A DNA stretch of 64,000 bases from Patulibacter defluvii. Its GTDB lineage: Bacteria; Actinomycetota; Thermoleophilia; Solirubrobacterales; Solirubrobacteraceae. The translations under genes were made by a program, and so were the position numbers. Below the pieces are notes generated by a model. It was not told where the DNA came from and ran no database searches. It worked only from the letters and a program-made list of their open reading frames with translations. The stretch is taken from the NCBI RefSeq assembly GCF_034096925.1, contig NZ_JAWZSQ010000023.1, positions 27,735-91,734 of the forward strand, read 5' to 3'. This document shows, in pieces, positions 58,784-64,000 of this stretch (positions within the stretch are counted from its first letter, which is position 1; each line of letters starts with the position of its first letter).

Positions 58784-58822
58784 GCTCGTCCCCGCGGGTC
58801 CTCGTGATCGGCGGAACGCCAC

Positions 58823-58906
58823 GCGGATGTGGCGGAATTGGTAGACGCGCACGGTTCAGGTCCGTGTGGTGGTGACACCGTGGAGGTTCGAGTCCTCTCA
58901 TCCGCA
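58823..58906 (+). tRNA. tRNA-Leu (CAG)
   Basis: 84 nt. Acceptor arms GCGGATG and CATCCGC pair perfectly; the anticodon stem CACGG/CCGTG encloses TTCAGGT, anticodon CAG. The long variable arm (TGGTGGTGACACCG) is typical of leucine tRNAs. CTG is the main Leu codon in this genome. Confidence 0.96.
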
Positions 58907-58912
58907 CTGGTT

Positions 58913-58939
58913 CGAAGGCCCCGCACCGCGGGGCCTTCG
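58913..58939 (+). terminator. Terminator after tRNA-Leu
   Basis: CGAAGGCCCCGC and GCGGGGCCTTCG form a perfect 12-bp stem with a 3-nt loop, 6 nt after the tRNA, followed by TCGTTCC. Confidence 0.8.
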
Positions 58940-58966
58940 TCGTTCCGGGGCCCTCGTCGGGCGCCG

Positions 58967-58972
58967 TAGGCT
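58967..58972 (+). promoter_or_regulatory. -10 box of leaderless secreted-protein gene
   Basis: TAGGCT, 7 nt before the ATG at 58980, with no ribosome site. Confidence 0.6.
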
Positions 58973-58979
58973 CGCCCCA

Positions 58980-59495
58980 ATGATCGCCGCCGCCTTCGCC
59001 GTCGTCCTCGGCGCGATCACCGCCACCGCACCGCCCGCGCGCCCGCCGCGTGCGCTCCGCACTCACGTGCTCGCCGGTCCGGTGATCGTCCGCAACGCCG
59101 GCACCCGGCTCGGCGACTTCGAGTACGTCGTGCTGTTCCGCGTCGACCGCGACCCGCTCACCGTTCCCGCCTGGCTGCGCAGCGACGCGTTCGTCGATCC
59201 CGCCGAGCGCCGCGGCAACGTGCGGATCGGCCGCCACCACTTCGCCGACGTTCCCATGAGCCGCCCTCGCCGGCTCCGGCCCCGGCACGGCACGTGCATC
59301 GCCTTCGAGGTCGTCCGCGAGCACCGCCGCACGGTTCGAGCTCCGGTCGGTGCGCGGCTGATGATCGCCTTGCGGCTGTTCGACACCAGCGGCCGCCTGG
59401 GCCGCCCCGTCCGCCGCACCGTCACCGTGGAGCCCGGATCGCCCGGCCTTTCCGACCAGGCCGGGCGCGCGACCCTCGACCGGATCGGCTGTTGA
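58980..59495 (+). CDS. Secreted or anchored protein, unknown (171 aa)
   Basis: 171 residues from ATG 58980. An N-terminal hydrophobic segment, IAAAFAVVLGAITATAPPA, looks like a signal peptide. The rest is strand-rich and Arg-rich (FEYVVLFRVDRDPLTVP, RLMIALRLFDTSG). A GC-rich hairpin (59441-59466) lies within the last codons and may end transcription. No family recognised. Confidence 0.65.
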   Translation: MIAAAFAVVLGAITATAPPARPPRALRTHVLAGPVIVRNAGTRLGDFEYVVLFRVDRDPLTVPAWLRSDAFVDPAERRGNVRIGRHHFADVPMSRPRRLRPRHGTCIAFEVVREHRRTVRAPVGARLMIALRLFDTSGRLGRPVRRTVTVEPGSPGLSDQAGRATLDRIGC

Positions 59496-59503
59496 TCCGG
59501 CCC

Positions 59504-60850
59504 TCACCGCCCCCGCATCCGCGCCAGGTTCCACCCCGCCACGCCGTCCGGCCGCCGCAGATCGGCCCGCAGCGCCCAGAGCACCGCGCCCCGTTCGCGG
59601 CCGGGAGCCAATCGTTCGACCGCCGGCAGCGCGTCGGCGCTCAGGCTGCTCAGGTAGTCGACGTCGACCGTCCCACCGGCGGCCGCCCGCGCCACCGCGC
59701 TCTCGGCGATCCGGCGGTCCGGGTCGCTGACCGCGAAGACCAGCACCGCCGCGGCCGTTGCCACCAGCGCGATCCGCGGCGCGCGACGGGCCACCGCCGG
59801 ATGCGCGCCGGCCGCGAGCACCAGCAGCAGGACCGCCGCCAGCCACAGCAGCACCGCCTGCCCGCCGTAGCGGACCCGGCTCAGGCCGTAGGCGTCCTGC
59901 ACCAGTTGCAACCGCAGCTCGGCGCTCGCCAGCACCACCAGCGTCAGGACGCACAACGCTCCCAGCAGCGCCCGCACCGCCCGGTCGCGATGACGCGCCA
60001 GCACGCCGACGACGGCGAGCGTCAGGACCGCCACCACCAGCAGCCGCACGAACCCCTGACGCGCGTACTCCCCGTACCCCAGGCCCGTCGTGCGCCGCAC
60101 GTACTCGTCGCCGCCGAACAGGACCTGCAGCTGGACCGCCAGGTAGGCCACGAACAGCAGCACCAGCGCGGCGACCGCGATCAGCGCCTCGGTCCTCCCC
60201 CGCTGAGCCTCCCCGTCCGCCGCTCCGCCGGCGACCGGTCCAGCCGCGGCCCGCGGACCGCCCAGCGCCGCCCGGGCCAACGCGCCCGCGACCCCGGCCA
60301 CCGCCGCGGCCAGCGCCAGCCGCCAGAGCAGGTCGGCCGGGTCGCGGTCGACCCGCAGCAGCCCGTCGGCGACATCGGCGAACGCCGGGTCGGCCGAGGC
60401 GAACAGGCCGCCGAAGCAGACCACCAGCGCTCCTGCCGCCGCCAGGCCGCGGACCACCGCAACCCCCTGCCGCGCCGAGACCCGCGGAGCGCCGGCCAGC
60501 GCGCTGCGGACCACCAGCGCTTGACCGGCCGGCAGCCGCAGCGGCGCCAGCACCGCCGGGGCGATCGCCGACCAGCGCGGTGGACGGGCGACGGCGGCGC
60601 CGGTCGCCGCCAGCGAACCAGCGACCGCGACGGCCACCACCCAGCCGGCGTCCCGCAGCGTCGGTTGCAGCGCGAGCGCGACGGCCAGCGCCAGCAGCGG
60701 CCGGTCGACCGCCCTCGGGGCCGCCGTCGCTCCGGCGGCGATGGTCAGCAGCAGGACGACGGTCAGCGCCAGGCCGACCCGTTGGCCGGCGACCGCCGTC
60801 GCGGCCAGGGCAGCGGCGATCGACGCGCAGAGCAGCGCGGTTCGGGACAT
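59504..60850 (-). CDS. Polytopic membrane protein, DUF4173-like
   Basis: 448 residues from ATG 60850 (ribosome site GAGGAG upstream). Ten or more transmembrane helices; LLWRLALAAAVAGVAGAL, VAYLAVQLQVLFGGDEYVRR and GYGEYARQGFVRLLVVAVLT match the DUF4153/DUF4173 pattern, in which a GxxYAxxGF-like motif is conserved. It lies beside a two-component system on the same strand. Function unknown. Confidence 0.78.
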   Translation of the reverse strand: MSRTALLCASIAAALAATAVAGQRVGLALTVVLLLTIAAGATAAPRAVDRPLLALAVALALQPTLRDAGWVVAVAVAGSLAATGAAVARPPRWSAIAPAVLAPLRLPAGQALVVRSALAGAPRVSARQGVAVVRGLAAAGALVVCFGGLFASADPAFADVADGLLRVDRDPADLLWRLALAAAVAGVAGALARAALGGPRAAAGPVAGGAADGEAQRGRTEALIAVAALVLLFVAYLAVQLQVLFGGDEYVRRTTGLGYGEYARQGFVRLLVVAVLTLAVVGVLARHRDRAVRALLGALCVLTLVVLASAELRLQLVQDAYGLSRVRYGGQAVLLWLAAVLLLVLAAGAHPAVARRAPRIALVATAAAVLVFAVSDPDRRIAESAVARAAAGGTVDVDYLSSLSADALPAVERLAPGRERGAVLWALRADLRRPDGVAGWNLARMRGR

Positions 60851-60917
60851 GCGGATGACTCCTCTTTCGGACGAGGGACGAGACGAGAACGAGCAGGCGC
60901 CGGACGGCGCGGCGGCG

Positions 60918-61868
60918 CTAGGGCAGCTCGACGACCATCCGGCAACCGCGCGGGACGGCCGCCTCGGCGTGGATCGCGCCGCCGTGCAGCTCGACGATCG
61001 AGCGGGCGATCGCCAGGCCCAGTCCGGCCCCACCGGTCGATCGCGACCGGTCGCCGCGGGCGAAGCGCTCGAACAGCCGCTCGGCGTCGTCGCCGACCAA
61101 GCCGGGACCGCTGTCCTCGACATCGAGCCGCAGTCCGCCGTCGGGCCCGGCCGCCGCGCGGACCGTCACCGGCGCGCCCGGGGCATGGCGACGGGCGTTG
61201 TCGAGCAGGTTGGCCAGCACCTGGCGCAGACGGTCGGGATCGCCGTCGGCCCGCAGGCCGGCCGGCGCATCGACCACCACCCCGTCGATCGCCCGCGCGT
61301 CGGCCAGCAGCTCGTCGACGGCGAACGGGCGACGGCGCAGGACCGTTCCGCCGGCCTCCAGCTGCGAGAGGTCGAGCAGCTGGTCGGCCAGGTCGCCGAG
61401 TCGCTGGACCTGGGCCAGCAGCGCCGGCGGATCGACCGGCTCGACCCCGTCGACCGCGTTCTCCAGCACCGCGCGCAGGGCGCTCAGCGGGGTGCGCAGC
61501 TCGTGCGCCGCATCGGCGACGAGATCGCGACGGATCCGGTCGGTCTGCTCCAACTCCGCCGCCATCCGGTTGAAGGCGACGCCGAGCTGCCCGACCTCGT
61601 CGCGGGTGGTGACCGCCACCCGCTGGCCGTGCTCTCCGCGAGCGATCGCGTCGGCGGCGCGGCTCATCTGCCGCAGCGGCGAGATCGTCCCGCGCGCCAC
61701 CAGCTGGACGGTGGCCAGCGACAGCACCAACGCCGTCAGCGCGCCGTAGCGCAGCCGCACGTCCAGCCAGGCGGCGACCAGCATCGTGCCCGCGGTGACG
61801 CAGATCGCCAGCACGATCACCAGGCCGAGCTTCAGCTTCAGCGATCCCAGGCGGTCGAGCGGGTTCAC
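60918..61868 (-). CDS. Sensor histidine kinase
   Basis: 316 residues from a GTG overlapping the regulator stop. Two transmembrane helices (LGLVIVLAICVTAGTMLVAA, YGALTALVLSLATVQLVARG) with almost no outer loop, a HAMP domain, the H-box VADAAHELRTPLSALRAVLE with His122, and the ATPase motifs VLANLLDNARRHAPG, DVEDSGPGL and GGAGLGLAIARSIVELHGG. The lack of an outer sensor domain suggests it senses the membrane or a partner protein. Confidence 0.93.
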   Translation of the reverse strand: MNPLDRLGSLKLKLGLVIVLAICVTAGTMLVAAWLDVRLRYGALTALVLSLATVQLVARGTISPLRQMSRAADAIARGEHGQRVAVTTRDEVGQLGVAFNRMAAELEQTDRIRRDLVADAAHELRTPLSALRAVLENAVDGVEPVDPPALLAQVQRLGDLADQLLDLSQLEAGGTVLRRRPFAVDELLADARAIDGVVVDAPAGLRADGDPDRLRQVLANLLDNARRHAPGAPVTVRAAAGPDGGLRLDVEDSGPGLVGDDAERLFERFARGDRSRSTGGAGLGLAIARSIVELHGGAIHAEAAVPRGCRMVVELP

Positions 61869-62545
61869 GGCTGATCCCCCAGCGCGTAGCCGTGGCCGGT
61901 GACCGTCCGGACGACGCCCGGGCCGAGCTTGCGCCGCAGCGCCGCGACGTGCGAGTCGACCGTCCGGGTCGAGCCGCCGGCCCGCCACTCCCAGACCTCG
62001 GCCAGCAGCTCGTCGCGGGTGAAGGCCCGGCCTGGTCGTCCGGCGAGCGTCGCCAGCAGGTCCAGCTCGGTCGGGGTCAGCGCGACCGGCTCGCCGTCGC
62101 GCAGCAGCCGCCGTCCCTCGAGGTCGAGGACGCAGCGCCCGAGCGTGATCCGGGCCGGCGCGGCGGCCTCGGCCGTCCGTGCGCTGCGCCGCAGGATCGC
62201 GTGGACGCGCGCCACCAGCTCGCGCGGGCTGAACGGCTTCGTCAGGTAGTCGTCGGCGCCGATCCCGAGGCCGACCAGCACGTCGGCCTCGGCATCGCGA
62301 GCGGTCAGGAAGAGGACCGGCAGCGGCCGGTCGGCCTGGATCCGGCGGCAGACCTCGATCCCGTCGTAGCCCGGCAGCATCCAGTCGAGGACGACCAGGT
62401 CGGGCGCCAGCCGGGTGCACAGCTCGACGCCCTCGGGACCGCTGGCGGCGACCTCGACGGCGAAGCCCTCGGACCGCAGCCGGGCGGCGACCGCGCCGGC
62501 GATCGTCGCCTCGTCCTCGACCACCACGATCGTCCGCCGGCTCAT
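61865..62545 (-). CDS. OmpR-family response regulator
   Basis: 226 residues. Receiver: IVVVEDEATIAGAVAARL, Asp54 in LVVLDWMLPGYDG, LTARDAE and YLTKPFSPREL. Winged-helix output: ITLGRCVLDLEGRRLLRDGE, LTPTELDLLATLAGRPGRAF and RTVDSHVAALRRKLG. It overlaps the kinase gene by GTGA. A TAGCAT box 8 nt before the ATG suggests a leaderless transcript. Confidence 0.95.
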   Translation of the reverse strand: MSRRTIVVVEDEATIAGAVAARLRSEGFAVEVAASGPEGVELCTRLAPDLVVLDWMLPGYDGIEVCRRIQADRPLPVLFLTARDAEADVLVGLGIGADDYLTKPFSPRELVARVHAILRRSARTAEAAAPARITLGRCVLDLEGRRLLRDGEPVALTPTELDLLATLAGRPGRAFTRDELLAEVWEWRAGGSTRTVDSHVAALRRKLGPGVVRTVTGHGYALGDQP

Positions 62546-62553
62546 CGGTGGCG

Positions 62554-62559
62554 ATGCTA
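62554..62559 (-). promoter_or_regulatory. -10 box of leaderless response regulator gene
   Basis: TAGCAT on the minus strand, 8 nt before the ATG at 62545; no ribosome site. Confidence 0.65.
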
Positions 62560-62620
62560 CGGGCGGTCACGTGCGGCGCGGGTCGCTGCGATGTGCGGAT
62601 CCTGTGCAGACTCGGGCCTC

Positions 62621-63520
62621 TCACCCACCCCCGAGCCAGCGGACGATCCGCTCGCCGACCTCCTCCCCCGCGTCCTCCGGCAGGAAGTGGCCGACGCCGG
62701 CGATCAGCTGCGGCGCGCCGGCCCGGGTCAGCAGCCGCTCGGTGATCAGGCGGGCGAGCGGGTCGGCGGGCAGGACCGGATCCTCCGCGCCCCACAGCAC
62801 CAGCTGCGGCCGGCCGTCGGCTCGCAGCGCCTCCTGGGTCGCCGCGCCGGCCGCCGCCCCGGGGTCGTCGGGCGTGCGCGGGATCAGCAGCGGCAGCGCG
62901 CGAGCCCCGGCGGTCGCCTCCGGCCGGTCGAACGGCGCCTCGTAGGCGGCCACCACCGCGGGCGCCAGGTCGGTCGCGCAGCCGCCGTTCACCAGCATCC
63001 CGATCGGCAGCTCGCTGGCGCTGGCGACGAACTCGCGGAAGGCGTGCCAGGCCGGGCTCATGGTCTGGCGGCCGTCGAAGACCCCGGTGTCCATCGCCAC
63101 CAGCCGCGCGAACCGCTGCGGCCGCTCCAGCGCCGCCGTCCGCAGCCCGACCGGTCCGCCCCAGTCGTGGCAGACCAGCGTCGCGTCGCGCAGGTCGAGC
63201 CCGTCGACCAGGTCGACGAGCGAGGCCACCAGCCGGTCGTACGAGTACCAGCCGACGTCGGTCGGCTTGTCGGACCGCCCGAACCCCGGCAGGTCGGGCG
63301 CCACGCAGCGGATCCCGGCGGCGACCAGCCGCGCGATCGTCCGCCGCCAGAGGAACGACCAGGTCGGCTCGCCGTGGACCAGCAGCGCGACCGGCCCGTC
63401 CGCGGGCCCCGCGTCGAGGTGCGCCAGCCGCAGGCCCTCCCACTCCCGGTAACGGGGCTCGTAGGCGAAGTCGGGCAGCGCGGCGAAGCGCTCCTCGGGC
63501 GTGCGGTGGACGGCGGTCAT
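62621..63520 (-). CDS. Haloalkane dehalogenase, HLD-I type
   Basis: 299 residues. VALLVHGEPTWSFLWRRTIA has the HGEPTW halide-binding motif (Glu51); the nucleophile is Asp119 in LVCHDWGG, followed by the halide-binding Trp120. The acid lies in LWGAEDPVLPADP and the base His in VGHFLPEDAGEEV. These match the Asp-His-Asp plan of DhlA-type enzymes, which replace a carbon-bound halogen by hydroxyl. It has no signal peptide. Confidence 0.88.
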   Translation of the reverse strand: MTAVHRTPEERFAALPDFAYEPRYREWEGLRLAHLDAGPADGPVALLVHGEPTWSFLWRRTIARLVAAGIRCVAPDLPGFGRSDKPTDVGWYSYDRLVASLVDLVDGLDLRDATLVCHDWGGPVGLRTAALERPQRFARLVAMDTGVFDGRQTMSPAWHAFREFVASASELPIGMLVNGGCATDLAPAVVAAYEAPFDRPEATAGARALPLLIPRTPDDPGAAAGAATQEALRADGRPQLVLWGAEDPVLPADPLARLITERLLTRAGAPQLIAGVGHFLPEDAGEEVGERIVRWLGGG

Positions 63521-63684
63521 CGCGGCTCCGGGTCGGGTCGACGGTCGACCGGCGCCGTGCCGAGCGGCCCGCGGCGGTCCGGGCGATCCTCGCCGACCAC
63601 GCGACGCCCGTCCAGCGACCGCCCCACCGACCGAACGTCCACCCGCCGCCGAGGGTGTGGCCCGCCGTCCCAGACGCCGGTGCG

Positions 63685-64000
63685 ATGATCGTCCCCGTGA
63701 CCCCCGCCGCCCATGACGACCCCCGGGGCTTCGGTGCCCGCCCCGGGTGGCGGGCGCCCAAGGGCGCGGGGGCGCGACGCAGCCGCAAGGCCCGCCGCGG
63801 CGACGAACCCGAGCCGACCGCGGCCGCCGACGGTGCCGCTCCGCCGCCCGCCGCGGGCACGACGGCGGCGTACCTGGCCGCCGCCCTCGGTCTGGACGAC
63901 GAGGACGCCGCCCGCCTGGCCGCCGAGGAGCTGCCGCCGCCCGGCGCTCCCGGCGCGCTGGCGGAGGGCGTCGCCGCCGCCGGCCGGCTGCTGCGGGCCG
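63685..64000 (+). CDS. Unknown protein, N-terminal part
   Basis: 105 codons from ATG 63685, open to the window edge; a GTG at 63697 may be the true start. A Gly/Arg-rich N-terminus (GWRAPKGAGARRSRKARRGD) is followed by Ala/Asp/Glu-rich helices (YLAAALGLDDEDAARLAAEE). No family recognised from this part. Confidence 0.5.
   Translation, partial: MIVPVTPAAHDDPRGFGARPGWRAPKGAGARRSRKARRGDEPEPTAAADGAAPPPAAGTTAAYLAAALGLDDEDAARLAAEELPPPGAPGALAEGVAAAGRLLRA

Noticed and set aside
60918..63860. A 980-residue open frame on the minus strand
   Set aside because: Only the part from 61868 down is a real histidine kinase; upstream it runs out of frame through the response regulator and dehalogenase genes.

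Overview
The window is very GC-rich DNA dominated by GTG/ATG starts, NTGA gene overlaps and actinobacterial protein families. The gene content (a diverged exonuclease VII, a short Rho-like ATPase with an Arg/Asp-rich insert, PspC-kinase-LuxR trio, many secreted Ala/Pro-rich proteins) suggests an actinomycetota of the Thermoleophilia/Solirubrobacterales type. That placement is inference from protein style, not from a marker gene. Two parts are clear: about 31.35 kb of a siphovirus-type prophage (1 to about 31,370, left end outside the window) and about 32.6 kb of host chromosome.

Prophage late region (1-20,433, all +): portal (partial), prohead protease, HK97-fold capsid, connector and neck genes, tail tube, tail-assembly chaperones with a CCCTTTC -1 frameshift site, a 1,932-residue tape measure carrying three enzyme-like domains, distal tail and tail-lysin-type genes, Ala-rich fibre, then holin-like proteins and an amidase endolysin. 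Next comes a moron block (20,634-22,135): a cytoplasmic protein of about 302 residues followed by a four-helix membrane protein. Gene order, sizes and residue pattern resemble lambda RexA-RexB, so this is my main candidate for a superinfection-exclusion system. It is followed by two small excisionase-type HTH proteins and a non-coding stretch with a perfect 34-bp palindrome.

Prophage switch and early region: an XRE repressor (24,518-23,796, -) is followed 10 nt later by a lipoprotein gene, so the lipoprotein is probably made in the lysogen. Between repressor and early genes lie eleven tandem 10-bp units (24,612-24,721) and then a well-formed promoter (TTGCAG-N17-TACTGT) overlapped by a dyad, driving a leaderless Arc-like ribbon-helix-helix gene. 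The early operon (+) holds small proteins, a replication initiator whose linker-coding DNA contains an origin-like cluster of dyads and direct repeats, a helicase-loader-like protein and a DnaB helicase. A large serine integrase (-) closes the prophage. It sits beside a host response-regulator gene truncated inside its DNA-binding domain, which marks the attachment site.

Host region: xseA-xseB-FUSC-(broken) response regulator; a Rho-like ATPase; transaldolase; folP with a RibD-type reductase and a membrane-tethered sigma-like protein; glpD; a LiaFSR-like envelope-stress trio; SDR, cobalamin adenosyltransferase, PAP2 phosphatase, secreted M19-type dipeptidase and LCP cell-wall ligase; tRNA-Glu and tRNA-Leu; a DUF4173-type membrane protein; an OmpR/kinase pair; and a haloalkane dehalogenase. 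At least seven host genes have a TAnnnT box 6-8 nt before the start codon, pointing to widespread leaderless transcription.
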